A DNA stretch of 64,000 nt from Symbiodinium microadriaticum (GCA_001939145.1 LSRX01000009.1:600805-664804); one strand, 5' to 3'; counted from the stretch's first letter, positions 43,560 through 53,757 are shown. The notes: generated from the sequence alone by a model not told the origin. Numbers and translations are program-made.

Positions 43560-44084
43560 GTCGTCTGGGGTTCCGAGTTTGGACTGGCGCCCTGGTTGAA
43601 GGTTGAAGACTTGCAGTGAGGTGTTGCCTCCTTCTCTTACAGAGCCACTACATGCAACTTGTCTTCCTTGCTACGTCGTTGCAGGTTTTCCTCCACTGCT
43701 GCTGCTGGTGCTGCTGCTGCTGCTGCTGCTGCCTTCACTGTGTCGAGTTTTTTGAACTCGCAGTACGAATAGGATAGGGAGTGCTTGCCAATTAGTGTTT
43801 TGCTATAGCTGTCTTGCTCGCTTTCGCTCTGGTTGCTGTGCCCAAGGTATGTTTCGACTGCCTTGATATAGGGAATTTGAGAGGTGATTCTTAGATTGCC
43901 AATGGGAGAACTTTAAATTTTTTGGCCTTATATGTTAGATCTATCCTAAAAAGTTTGAACTTTTTTGGGCCTGGTGGTTGAAGAAGAGAGGATTGGGGCA
44001 TGTCCCCCGTCTCGCATTCTGCTTTTTGCGGTTCACCCTCGAGGTCTGGAAAAGGGTGAAACCTTGACCTGACATGAACTGCCC

Positions 44085-44215
44085 TAAACCCTAGACCCTA
44101 AACCCATAAACCCTAAACCCTGAATCCCTAAGCCGCCCTAAACCCTAAACTCTAAACCCTAAACCCTAAGCCACCCTAAACCTTAAACTCTAAACCCTAA
44201 GCCACCCTAAACCCG
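44085..44215 (-). repeat. CCCTAAA array with CCACCCTAAACC units
   Basis: Repeats GCCACCCTAAAC(C/T)(T/C)TAAA units before island 44243. Confidence 0.8.
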
Positions 44216-44242
44216 GGACCCCGAACCCGGGTCTCAGTTCAG

Positions 44243-44304
44243 ACCTTGTGGCTTTGTTAAAGTCACCCTGCCAGGCAGAATCCCTGTCGCTGCCCTGGGG
44301 AATC
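44243..44304 (+). CDS. Exon-like island
   Basis: Acceptor GGGTCTCAGTTCAG, donor GTCGTT. Open as PCGFVKVTLPGRIPVAALGN or LVALLKSPCQAESLSLPWGI. Confidence 0.45.
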
Positions 44305-44715
44305 GTCGTTTTTAGGGCTTGGGGTGTAGGGTTTAGGGTTTAGGGTTTAGGGGGGGGGGGGGCATCATCGTTATCCCTTAGCATCAAAATAGCCTTAAAA
44401 GCCTTATATAATAGGGTCTTTGGGCCCAAAAGTGAGTCCTTTGAGGGTAAGGGTATGAGATGGGAGGATCTAGCAACCCAAGGTGCGATAAGGAAAGCAA
44501 ACCAAGAGAGGCATACGATGACTTCCACAAACCTTCCACTGCGCTTCCGCTTGAGAAACAGGACCTCTTCTGGCACCCAATGTCCAAGTGTGTGTAGGAA
44601 CCCTAAACCCTAAACCCTAAATTCCTTAAGGTCAGACCTCCAAGCCAAAGCCCGAAACCAAACCCTAAACCCTAAACCCCTAAACCCCTAAACCCTAAAC
44701 CCCTAAACCCTAAAG

Positions 44716-44797
44716 CCGAAAGCAATGCTGGAGGCAAGTTCGTGAACCTCACGGGAGTGGCCTGCGTGCCCTGCTCGCAGCGGATGGGCTTCTCACG
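44716..44797 (+). CDS. Exon-like island; repeat supplies the acceptor
   Basis: The CCCTAAAG at the end of the array is itself the acceptor; the donor is CACG|GTGGGT. One frame reads ESNAGGKFVNLTGVACVPCS then QRMGFS, whose C.PCS resembles cysteine-rich extracellular modules. The alternative frame ends GSGLRALLAADGLLT. Confidence 0.48.
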
Positions 44798-44816
44798 GTG
44801 GGTCTTGAAAGCTGCT

Positions 44817-45030
44817 TTCAGGGTGTAGGGTTTAGGAGTTTAGGGTTTAGGGTTTAGGGGTTTAGGGTTTCGGGGTTTAGGGTTTAGGGTCTAGGGGTTT
44901 AGGGTTTAGGGTTTAGGGGTTTAGGGGTTGGGGTTCAGGGTTGAGGGGTTTAGGGGTTTAGGGGTTTAGGGGTTTAGGGTTTAGGGGTCTAGGGTTTAGG
45001 GGTTTAGGGGTTTAGGAGTTTAGGGTTTAC
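44817..45030 (+). repeat. TTTAGGG/TTTAGGGG array
   Basis: About 28 units following island 44716-44797. Confidence 0.85.
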
Positions 45031-45114
45031 GGGCCATTTTCAGGAGTCCTAAACCCTAACCCCAAAGCCCTAAACCCGAATTAAACCCTAAACAATTTTC
45101 GGCTGGAGCGACAG

Positions 45115-45164
45115 ACTCCGTTTGGGATCCCAGAAAGGGGGACCATTGTTGGAGAACTACGCAG
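45115..45164 (+). CDS. Exon-like island, possibly gene C
   Basis: Acceptor GGCTGGAGCGACAG, donor CGCAG|GTCCCA. The frame that would lead into 46034 in phase reads SVWDPRKGDHCWRTTQ. Other frames are open too. Confidence 0.4.
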
Positions 45165-46033
45165 GTCCCAGAGGTTTGAGTTTAGCTGAAGGCTTTGAGA
45201 CCGTCATGAGTATACAGTCGCCTACAATGTGGTAGGGATCTCAGGTTGTGGTGAGTGTACATAGGGGTCCTTAGTTCTTCTGTTGCGTGTACAGTCAGTT
45301 GGGATGCTCTGTCGGTGTAGAAGTTACACAAGCTCTTTTTCCTTGAGCTCCAAAGACTACAAAACTCAATATAGCGTTTTGCTCTACCGGTTATAAAGTT
45401 ATAACGCCCTCCTATAACCCTCAAAAGCACACGGAATAAACCCAATATATCAATATATGATCTCATATAGAAGCCTGACTTACTAGAAATGCCATACTCT
45501 AACGACAAAACCTAAACCTAAAGCCTCTAAACCCTAAACCTAAACCGTTAAGGGGTTTAGGGTTTAGGTTGACCTTCGACGTGTGGGATTTATGAGTTCT
45601 TGTTGAGGCCCTTACGATGGACCCGATCATGTTGGGGCGTTTTGAGATGGGGGGTTTCTTTCCAGACTCCTGCACCTGACACACACTCTACGCATCCGAG
45701 CCCTTCATGCGGCCTCATGTGTGGAGAAAGCACAGCCTCCCAATACCGGATGTGAGAACCACGACAACTTGCTGGCTAATCACAACGCCCAAACCCTGAA
45801 CCGGGAAGCCCAAAGCCTCAAACCCCTAAACACTCACCCCCTAAACCCTTAAACCCTAAACCCCAAAAGCCTAAACCCTTAACCGTAACCCTTAACCCCT
45901 TAACTCTTAACGCCCGACCCCTAAACCCTAAACCCCTAGAACCCTAGAGCCCTAAACCCTAAACCCGACCCCTAAAGCCTAATGAGACTTTCACTGGAGC
46001 CCGGTAAATCGCTGGACGCGCGGAAGATCTCAG

Positions 46034-46089
46034 GAGCCCGTCTGTGGGGATGCGCTTCTTGCTGGGCCCTTGGCTTTTTCTCCTGGGGG
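46034..46089 (+). CDS. Gene C exon, CGD motif
   Basis: Acceptor GGAAGATCTCAG. Reads EPVCGDALLAGPLAFSPG, donor GTTACA. VCGD...GP is reminiscent of the CGDG start of DUF4215-type units. An overlapping alternative from 46000 (PGKSLDARKISGA) is also open. Confidence 0.45.
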
Positions 46090-46183
46090 GTTACAAAGAG
46101 AGGGTTTAGGGTTTAAAGGGATGTTTAGGGGTACTGTATTTAGGATTATTTAGGGTTATTTAGGTTGGGATTTAAATCAAGTT

Positions 46184-46439
46184 GCCATCATCATAAGGGA
46201 CCCAGGAGCCATATAGAAGGTCTATATACCTTATAGAAGTTTATAGAAACCCTATGTACCCTAAACTCCCCACCTGTATAGTTTCCTTTGACCCTAAACC
46301 CCAAACCCTGAAACCCTAAACCCTAAAACCCTAAAACCCTAAAATCCTTAAACCCCAAACTCCTAAAAGCCCTAAGCCCATAAACCCTTTATAGAAGCCC
46401 TAGATACCCTAAACTCCCTACCTGTATAGTTTCCTTTAA
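46184..46439. mobile_element. M7 copy plus partial copy separated by CCCTAAA repeats
   Basis: One copy ends at 46289. After a CCCTAAA array the right part (GAAGCCCTAGATACCCTAAA to TTTCCTTT) is repeated to 46439. Confidence 0.5.
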
Positions 46440-46517
46440 CCCTTGTGTGTCTTCGACTCTGCACCTGACTGCCCGGGCTTCTGTCGGGTCTTCGGACTCT
46501 CCGTGCTTGGAGGTCTT

Positions 46518-46785
46518 GGTTTAGGGTTCAGGGTTTAGGGTTTAGGGTTTCTTTAGGGTTCAGGGTTTAGGGTTCAGGGCTGGTTTAGGGCTTCTTTAGG
46601 GTTTCTTTAGGGTTCAGGGTTTAGGGTTCAGGGCTGGTTTAGGGCTTCTTTAGGGTCTTTAGGGTTTCTTTAGGGTTTAGGGTTTAGGGTTCAGGGCTGG
46701 TTTAGGGCTTCTTTAGGGTCTTTAGGGTCTCTTTAGGGTTTAGGGTTTGTAAGGGTTTCTTTAGGGTTTAGGGTTTAGGGCTTGT
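46518..46785 (+). repeat. Higher-order TTTAGGG minisatellite
   Basis: Units of about 50-60 bases combining TTTAGGGTTCAGGG, GGCTGGTTTAGGGCTTC and TTTAGGG, repeated four to five times. Confidence 0.8.
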
Positions 46786-46885
46786 TGTTGCTGTTTTAAG
46801 TTCGTGGGGCTCAGAGTTTAGGGGTGATGGTGGAGTTCGGCTATAGCTATGGAGATCCTAAACACTAAACCCTAGACCCTGAAAG

Positions 46886-46934
46886 TATGCTACGATATAT
46901 AGCCTACACCCAAATCTAATTGGCAAGGCCCTGA
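46886..46934. mobile_element. M1 right-end fragment
   Basis: Retains CCCAAATCTAATTGGCAAGG and little else. Confidence 0.35.
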
Positions 46935-46958
46935 TACTCTTCTGAAACTAAACTGAGT

Positions 46959-47078
46959 CTAGGACATTTTCTTTTGGGTAGTTACCGTTATAGAAACCTT
47001 ATAGAAGGTCTATATACCTCCTCGAAACCGTATAGGAGCTCTATATACCCTAAACTCCCCACCTGCAGTTTTCTTTAG
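46959..47078. mobile_element. M7 copy
   Basis: CTAGGACATTTTCTTTTGGG to CCCACCTGCAGTTTTCTTTA. Confidence 0.58.
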
Positions 47079-47300
47079 CTGAGGCTGGCTGCGCCTGTGT
47101 ACTTTCAGCTCCCATCCCCGCGCAATGCTGTCTCTCAATCACTGCCCCGAACATCCCCACGCAAGATCCTGAACCCACAAGCCCTGAACCCTGAACCCTG
47201 AGGGTTTAGGGTTTACAGTTTCGGGTTTAGCGAACCCTTCTAGCACAACCCAGATCCCAAAAGCTAGCCAGAAAGCCCGAATCCCTGAGCCGAGCTGAAG

Positions 47301-47316
47301 GGTGAACCCAAGAGGT
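47301..47316 (+). CDS. Gene C micro-exon with consensus donor
   Basis: Acceptor AGCCGAGCTGAAG, donor GGT|GTAAGT. Reads VNPRG after one carried base. Confidence 0.4.
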
Positions 47317-47321
47317 GTAAG

Positions 47322-47424
47322 TAATATAGAGGCTTTAAAAATTAGAATAGCGTTTTGGGCCCGTTATACTAAAATCATAGTAAGGAACCCCCAAAACCCT
47401 ATTCTAAGTATCAAGGCCCCTACA
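47322..47424. mobile_element. M1 copy forming nearly all of a gene C intron
   Basis: Occupies 103 of the 129 bases between exons ending 47316 and starting 47446. The GTAAG donor lies immediately before its TAATATAG end. It combines CCC-rich strands of both halves. Confidence 0.62.
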
Positions 47425-47445
47425 AAAGAATCCGGAAGGTGGCAG

Positions 47446-47487
47446 CAGACCATTTGCCGATCTACGCGCCCCGGGCCGCATCGATGC
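47446..47487 (+). CDS. Gene C exon
   Basis: Acceptor GGAAGGTGGCAG, donor GATGC|GTGAGA. Chained frame QTICRSTRPGPHRC. An alternative frame reads DHLPIYAPRAASM. Confidence 0.42.
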
Positions 47488-47975
47488 GTGAGATTTTATT
47501 TGCCGGCTCTGGTCGCNTATAGTGTAGGCTTTAGGGTTTATGAGTTATAGGGTAGGCTTTAGGGTTTAGGGTTTATAGTCTAGGGTTTAGGGTTCAGGGT
47601 TTAGGGCCGATTCTGTCCAGGTACTAGAGAGCCCTTTTTTATCTGCTATGGGCTATGTAGAGGCTCACAGGGCTGCGTATAGGCACCTCCTCCCTTCCCT
47701 AAACCCGGCCCTGGAAGCCAAATCCTTCAAAAAAACATCGACACCCCCCAAAAACCCTGAGCTAAACGTCTGGACGCAAGGTCAAGCCTATATGGTAACC
47801 CCGAAACCTAAGCCAAAAGTTAGTTTCTTTTAGGTTTCGGATTTACTTAGGTTTGTGGGTCATTGGAGCATCGATGTGTCTTGAGTTTTGACCCTACTCT
47901 CTGAACCCTATAACCCTAAACGGTTTAGGGTTTAGCGTTCAAGAGTTGGGGAGTTGTGTGTATGAGCTCTTCCAG

Positions 47976-48015
47976 GCCAAGGACAGGATCCAAGTGAACA
48001 GAGGAAGGGCAATAC
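47976..48015 (+). CDS. Gene C exon
   Basis: Acceptor TGTATGAGCTCTTCCAG, donor GTTTTT. Reads AKDRIQVNRGRAI. Confidence 0.48.
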
Positions 48016-48407
48016 GTTTTTTTAGGTTTAGGGTTTAGGCACCCCCCCCCCAAAAAAAAAAAAAAACAAGCAAAAAGCCTGCGTAGTAGACGCACAGAAA
48101 CCTCAACCCTAAACTCCGTTCCGTTTCGATCCGACAGCCAGAAAGGAAGCCTAAAGCCTAAACCCAGAAAGGAAGCCCGGGTTTTCGGCTCAGGGGGTTT
48201 AGGGCTTTAGGGGGCTGGTTCAGGCTTTAGGCTCATTGGGAACCCTGAGGCCCTCCTGTAGGGCCTTAAGGGTTTGGGGCCCTTTTTGGGGCCCCAGACC
48301 TTCAAGCCCTGAGGCAGAAATCCTAAAACTTTAAGCCTAAACGTTTCAATGAAAATCTCAAAACCCAAACCGAAAATGTGGGATTTTCGGGTTTCCATGG
48401 CCAACAG

Positions 48408-48519
48408 AGGACGAGCGGGAGCAGTGCGACGACGGAAACAGGAACTCCGGTGATGGCTGCGACACCTGGATGTCTTTGAGGACTTCTATAAAGAAATCAC
48501 AGAACGGATCCCTAAACAG
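48408..48519 (+). CDS. Gene C exon with CDDGN..GDGC motif
   Basis: Acceptor TTCCATGGCCAACAG, donor AACAG|GTATGT (consensus). Reads DEREQCDDGNRNSGDGCDTW then MSLRTSIKKSQNGSLN. CDDGN-x4-GDGC is the signature of DUF4215/Myxococcus-type Cys-rich repeats, found in secreted and surface proteins of protists and bacteria. Confidence 0.65.
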
Positions 48520-48830
48520 GTATGTTCTATAGGGTCCAGATAGGGCGTAGGGTTTAGGGTTAGGTGTTTCGAGTATATGGTTTTGGGGTTTAGGGGAGTC
48601 TTGGGGAGAAAGGGGTGGTCCAACTTTTTTTTAGCAATCCAAGTTGCAGTGCGCGTTAGTCGGGGCTTGCAGGGTTTACTACGGAACCCAAGTCGAAGTC
48701 TTGAGGTTCCTGTAGGCACTGTGGTAGGCAACTTTATCATTACAGAGCTGAGGGTTAAGTCGTGAAGAGTCCTGAATTTCAGAGTCTAGGGGCTCAAAAT
48801 TGTTGGTTCAGATACTTGCTAGGTTTCCAG

Positions 48831-48846
48831 AGTGTCGAAATTGAAG
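48831..48846 (+). CDS. Gene C micro-exon
   Basis: Acceptor TTGCTAGGTTTCCAG, donor TTGAAG|GTATGG. Reads VSKLK. Reading through instead gives a longer open frame to 48995 (SVEIEGMAAKQL...). Confidence 0.38.
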
Positions 48847-49279
48847 GTATGGCGGCCAAACAGCTAAGCTCCACTGTGCTCCCATTAACGTCGCTGCTAA
48901 GCAAAAGTAAGGGCCGGCGGAGGCTGGTTGGCTTCGATACCCGGACAAGCCGTGCCCTGAAAATAATCTGCCGAAATCACACCTCAGAAATGTGAGTGAC
49001 TGCTTACAAGAGGGTATAAGCAAATAGTTCCATGTGCATGATCAAACATGACTAACTTAAGCCCCTTGCTGGGTGTTGTACTGCGGGCTGAAGGGCTGTT
49101 GCATCATCCGTCCAAGGCAGGAATGTCTTAGGCCCTCAAGATCAAATTCAGAAACAATACACCTTTTGCTTCGTAAGTCTCGTGGTCCGAATCGAATACA
49201 ATCTTTCTCCTGAGCAATCCAAGAACATGTTCCTGCCAGTTTGGCATGTCTCCCCACCCCCGCCCACCNCATGCATTTT

Positions 49280-50170
49280 GGCAGATATATACATATACAC
49301 ATATACACACAGAAAGTCACACTCCAGCATATATGTAATAGAACAAAACAGAATGGATACTGGAATAGAATGGCATAAAAGAATATGTAGTAAAATACTA
49401 ACATGAAATATAAGAGAACAAAACATAGCATTAGCATAGCGTAGGTTAGTATAGCCTGTTACAATTTAGCATAGCTTAATTCAATATAACACAATATACT
49501 GCAACAGAATGTACCGGAGGATAACAAAACACAACATAACATGTTATGATGTGAAATGAACTAACAAAATTTATATAGCATCAGAGGGTTTAATGTAACA
49601 AAATACTATGTTATAACATCAAGCATCATGTGATATAGAATATTATACTACTACACGATTCACATAGTGTACTATCTTATAATAGAACAGAATAGAGCTG
49701 AATCGAAGGTGAGCAGAATAGAAGAGAATAGAATAGGCCATAGTATAGCACTGTATATGGTTAACATGTGATATACTGTAACATTCTGCTACATCATAGA
49801 ATCGAATCATACAATGTAGTGAAACATAGTATTTTATGTTATGTAAGATTGTGTTATATCGTAATATTGTGACACATTCCATTATGTTATGTGGGGTTTC
49901 ATCTGAACACAGCTGAATTTTATTAGACTTTAGTATTTGGAGACTATATCATATTGTTTCATATTGTATGACACGGTACGTTAATATTGTATGCTATAAC
50001 TCACTTTATTATCTTGTGTTATGTTGACTTATCTGCTTTTATCTTGCCTCATTTCGTCGTATCTTGTAGTTTATATTTGTCGAAAACTTTGTTACTGTAT
50101 GTGATATAGTACCAGGCTATGCTATAACGTATGATGTTTGTTATTGTCGTTATTTCTATTTTGCTATCTT
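49280..50170. repeat. AT-rich degenerate pentamer region with strand switch
   Basis: From about 49320 the + strand is A-rich with AATAG/AACAT-like pentamers; from about 49870 it becomes T-rich with TTATG/TTATC-like pentamers. No exon seen. Intronic in gene C between 48846 and 50225. Confidence 0.7.
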
Positions 50171-50224
50171 GTTTTACATGAATGCTGTGTTAATCATCTT
50201 GCACTGCTTTTCCCCGCTCCTCAG

Positions 50225-50285
50225 AAGAGCATCACTGAGCCAAGGATAGAAACTGTCGCGTGGAATCAGGCTGCCGCCCCGGGAG
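50225..50285 (+). CDS. Gene C exon with strong acceptor
   Basis: Acceptor GCTTTTCCCCGCTCCTCAG is the best polypyrimidine tract in the region; donor GGGAG|GTTTGA. Reads KSITEPRIETVAWNQAAAPG. Confidence 0.55.
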
Positions 50286-50968
50286 GTTTGATTCCTTAAG
50301 GTTGTCAAATACTCGTTAGTATTACGCTGTATAAGTACAGTTATAATGTTTTGTATGTCGTAGTTATATGTAGTTACATGTTCCAAATTCTTATATCGCA
50401 TAGTCAGACAGGTATACTATGATGAGCCCCTTTGCTTTGGGAACTCTAGGGTGGAAGAGCTCCAGAAGGGTTTAGGGCTTTAGGATAGTATAAGGGCCCT
50501 AAACGGGTGCAAAGTTGAAGATTTGAGGGTTTAGGGTTTAGATTTTGAGGGTTTAGGGTTTGGGGTTTCGGGCGTAGTATTTGTGGGGTTGACTTTTTGT
50601 GGGGTCGTGGGCGTTTCGAAACTTTGTCGCAACGCATCCTGTACTTCAACCTTTGACACGGCTGTTCACGCAAGCACCTAGGCCTGGCCCTTATTGTAAG
50701 TTACAGGCCGCAACATTTGTCCAAGAGGGTATTGATCCGTAAAGTTAAATCACCCCTGATCCGCACATAAACTAGTTTGCTACAAAACGTGTTTTGCTGC
50801 GCATGAGCCCTTTCCTGAACACCTCCACCAGAGCCTTTGCAAAAAAGCGGCAAGACGGCAACATAGGAAGTATGCTCCGTGCTTAGGGTCGTAGTTTTGC
50901 AGTTAATGGCCGTGAGTGGGCTGTTCTCCACCTACATCTTTCAACTCTAGGACCTGGGCCCTAAAGCC

Positions 50969-51136
50969 TAATATAGAACCTAAACAATTTAACAATAGTA
51001 TGTTGGTGCCTCCTTGGTATAACTATAATATAGTATACCCCAAAACCCTATTCTACTTATTAAGGGCACCTATAATGGTATAATCATAATTTAATATACC
51101 CCCCAACCCTATTCTACTTACTAAGGGCCCCTATAA
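50969..51136. mobile_element. M1 copy with duplicated right half
   Basis: One full copy followed by a second right half (ACCCTATTCTACTTA and GGGCCCCTATAA repeated). Confidence 0.55.
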
Positions 51137-51181
51137 CATATATGTTAGACCCGAAGTTGGCAGGCTTCATCTGCATCGGAG

Positions 51182-51237
51182 GAAGCCCACTGGGACCTGA
51201 CAGGCACCGAAGCGGTTTTCGGAACTACGATGCACTT
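51182..51237 (+). CDS. Gene C exon ending at a foldback element
   Basis: Acceptor CATCTGCATCGGAG; the donor GTGTAAC leads straight into an M1 element. Chained frame SPLGPDRHRSGFRNYDAL; phase 0 (EAHWDLTGTEAVFGTTMHL) is also open. Confidence 0.47.
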
Positions 51238-51239
51238 GT

Positions 51240-51347
51240 GTAACATAGGGGCCTAAATAATTACCAATACTATTTTGGGGGCTCCTTATTACTATATTTA
51301 TAGTACAATGGCTCCTAAAACCCTGTTCCAATGATTGAGGCCCCTAT
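51240..51347. mobile_element. M1 copy at exon border
   Basis: TAACATAGGGGCCTAAATAA to ATGATTGAGGCCCCTA. Starts 3 bases after the inferred donor of exon 51182-51237. Confidence 0.65.
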
Positions 51348-51539
51348 TTTGGTTACTACTGTTGTTAAGACTGCTATTGCACTGCTGCGGCTGCGACTGC
51401 TACGACACGACGACTACTACTACCACTACCGCGATGACGACGACTATTGCTACCATGGCCGTCACGGTTGCTCTCCTACGCATGTCGTTGCCGCTGTCGC
51501 CAGTGTCATCGAGCACTGCTTGGTTTGTTGTGTCGCACT

Positions 51540-51549
51540 CTCTGTTTTT

Positions 51550-51583
<34 letters not shown>

Positions 51584-51726
51584 GCTCGCTCTCTCTCCGT
51601 CGCTCTCGCTGCTTCTCTCCCTCTCTCTCTCTCTCTGTCTTGAGCTCTTCCTCTCTTTTTGTGTCTCTCTCTCTCTCTCACTCCCTCTCCCTCTCCCTCT
51701 CCCTCTCCCTCTCCCTCTCCCTCTCG

Positions 51727-51767
<41 letters not shown>

Positions 51768-51772
51768 GCTCT
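51540..51772. repeat. (CT)n/(CTCCCT)n tract
   Basis: About 230 bases of CT with CTCCCT and CTCGCT interruptions in a gene C intron. Confidence 0.88.
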
Positions 51773-52135
51773 CTCCCTGGCACTGCAATTGACGCAGCCA
51801 CGATTCGCATACACATATGTGCATGTCGGGCGGATTGAGCGAGAGGCCTCGGTGATGTGTAATATCATCCTAGTCGTTTTCAGACATATCTGCATATGCA
51901 CTGTTTCTATATGTGTCTTACCCAACAAGTTCATTTTAACGGGTCTGATGGTAAGGCATTTGGAGGGTTCAGGATTTTTTGCTGAGTTTATTCGTTACAA
52001 CTTTGTTTATACGAAGCTTATAGGCTGCGGTAGGCTGTGGTAGGCTTTGAAGGGTTTAGGGTTTAAGGGCTCTACTGCAGGGTTGAGGACTTCTGGGGCT
52101 TCAGATACGGGGCTTGAGAATCAGGGCTTAGGCTT

Positions 52136-52215
52136 ACCTGGACCCCAAAAGTATGTAGAATAATAGCCTTTTATGGGTTTTGGGCCATTATTTTACCCAC
52201 TTTGGGGGGCTTAGG
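52136..52215. mobile_element. M8 copy, opposite orientation
   Basis: Same arms and centre reversed: GTATGTAGAATAATAGCC to GGCCATTATTTTACCCAC. Confidence 0.57.
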
Positions 52216-52322
52216 CTTAGGCATTAAGGGCGCTTGTAGCACCTCAGTGCGGGAACCTGAGGAGAAACAAGCATCCTTTGTTACTAATTAATATAACAGC
52301 ACAGGCAGTATATTTCATATTA

Positions 52323-52401
52323 CCCTATGCTTCCAAGGACCTTATAGTTAGGGCCCTAGACCCCTTAAGGACCCAATAATAAGGTCCCGGGAAGCATAGG
52401 G
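52323..52401. mobile_element. M3 copy with TTA duplication
   Basis: Same 79-base length; ends CCCTATGCTTCCAAGGACCT and GGTCCCGGGAAGCATAGGG; flanked by TTA on both sides. Confidence 0.7.
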
Positions 52402-52500
52402 TTATGTCGCATGATTCATACCCCTTAGAGGGACCTGTGGGTTCAAAGCAAGAGGTATGAATAGTATAGCCCTGAAAGTCAAAGTAGCCCTGTGCCACAG

Positions 52501-52599
52501 CCACCACGTCGCTGCAGTTGTAGCCCAGCGGTGGCGTCGGCAGAGAGCGCGATCCTTCTGTCCGTCACAGGCGTTTGCAGGGCTTCGGATGAGTGCTGG
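52501..52599 (+). CDS. Gene C exon, Cys-rich
   Basis: Acceptor GCCCTGTGCCACAG, donor GCTGG|GTTTTT. Starts PPRRCSCSPAVASAESAILL, then SVTGVCRASDECW. Five cysteines in 33 codons fit an extracellular segment. Confidence 0.45.
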
Positions 52600-52968
52600 G
52601 TTTTTCAAGCAACAAGGGTTTATGTGGTGTTAAATTATGCGGCTTTGATCAGGGTGTCTATGGCGATGAATATGTTACAGCGTTCTGCAAGGGTTGTATA
52701 GGGTTGCGTGGGCTTCAGCAACTAGAGATTTGGGTTTTCAGGGTCACGATGTATGCGGCATCCTTGTATGATGGCAGCGGATACCATTCCTAGTCCTTCA
52801 AGCCCTGCATGATGTAGTTGCGTTTTGGGGGGCCCTAAACGCCCTAAACCATAAACCCCTGAACCCCTGAATCCTTAAACCCTATAAACCCTATAAGCCT
52901 TGTGGACCCTATAGATCTTATAAACCCTAAATACTATAAACCCTTAAACCCTAAACGCTAATCCGCAG

Positions 52969-53035
52969 CTCAGCGGTGATCCCCTGAACCGCCCGACCCG
53001 AAAGCTTCACAGCTCTGTCAAAACCGGAACCCGAT
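52969..53035 (+). CDS. Gene C exon
   Basis: Acceptor GCTAATCCGCAG. Reads LSGDPLNRPTRKLHSSVKTG then TR, donor GTAGGA. An M1 element begins 9 bases downstream. Confidence 0.45.
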
Positions 53036-53044
53036 GTAGGATGG

Positions 53045-53263
53045 ATATAGGGGCCTAAAATAGTTACCTGTACTATTTTGGGGGTTTAGGGTTTAGACTA
53101 TTTTGAGGGTTTAGGATTTAGGGTTTAGACTATATTGGGGGTTTAGGGTTTAGACTATGTTGGGGGTTCAGGGTTTCGGGTTAGACTATTTTTGATGATT
53201 CCTCGTCATGGTCATAGTATGATGTACTCCAAAACCCTACTCTATTTATTAAGGCCCCTTTCT
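53045..53263. mobile_element. M1 copy expanded by TTTAGGG-containing tandem units
   Basis: Normal ends, but the centre contains four to five units of about 25 bases of type ACTATTTTGGGGGTTTAGGG. Begins 9 bases after the donor of exon 52969-53035. Confidence 0.65.
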
Positions 53264-53687
53264 TAGACGCACAAGGGTCCCTTGTGTGATGTTTAGGGCA
53301 CCTTGGCAGGAACCCGCCGTCCCCACCCCAATCCCATACCTAGTGTTGATGATATAAATCCTCGATTACCTTAAGGACCCGAAACGATGGGAATGATGGT
53401 ATATTCCTTATTATCGATAATGCAGGATTTATATCATCAACCGTATGACTCTGACAGAAGCCCCGAAACCCTAGACCCAACCACCAAGCTCCCAAAGCCT
53501 CCTGAACCTTCAACCCTAAGCCCTAAGCTTTATACCCGAAACCCTAAACCCTAAACCCTAAACTCTAGACCCTAAACCCCATACCCTAAACCCTAGACCC
53601 TATAACCCTAGACCCTATAACCTAAACCCCAAACCCTCAAACACTGCAAGTCCCATCGCCTCACGTCCCAGGCGCGCGGCCCCCCAG

Positions 53688-53757
53688 CACCCAAGAAGTT
53701 GCCTTTGCAACGATCCTGGCGTTGTCGGAGGCCGACCTAGTGAACAATGGCCAATAG
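53688..53757 (+). CDS. Gene C terminal exon
   Basis: Acceptor GCGGCCCCCCAG. One frame reads TQEVAFATILALSEADLVNN then GQ and TAG 53755. The frame that continues the GT-donor chain reads PKKLPLQRSWRCRRPT and stops at TAG 53738. Either way the gene ends about 450 bases before the MATE start. Confidence 0.5.

Larger units (their letters stand above)
46034..53757 (+). other. Gene C locus: multi-exon gene with DUF4215-like cysteine motif
   Basis: Exons: 46034-46089, 47301-47316, 47446-47487, 47976-48015, 48408-48519, 48831-48846, 50225-50285, 51182-51237, 52501-52599, 52969-53035, terminal from 53688. All ten internal junctions keep phase with GT donors. The frame is anchored by CDDGNRNSGDGC in the 48408 exon. 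The phase-consistent stop is TAG 53738-53740; the more protein-like terminal frame stops at 53757. Likely a secreted or surface protein, judged from the motif. The 5' part probably extends into the islands at 44-45 kb, but I could not join them. Confidence 0.55.

Noticed and set aside
51400-52043. Long Ser/Leu and Arg/Glu ORFs on both strands
   Set aside because: Translation of a (CT)n tract.
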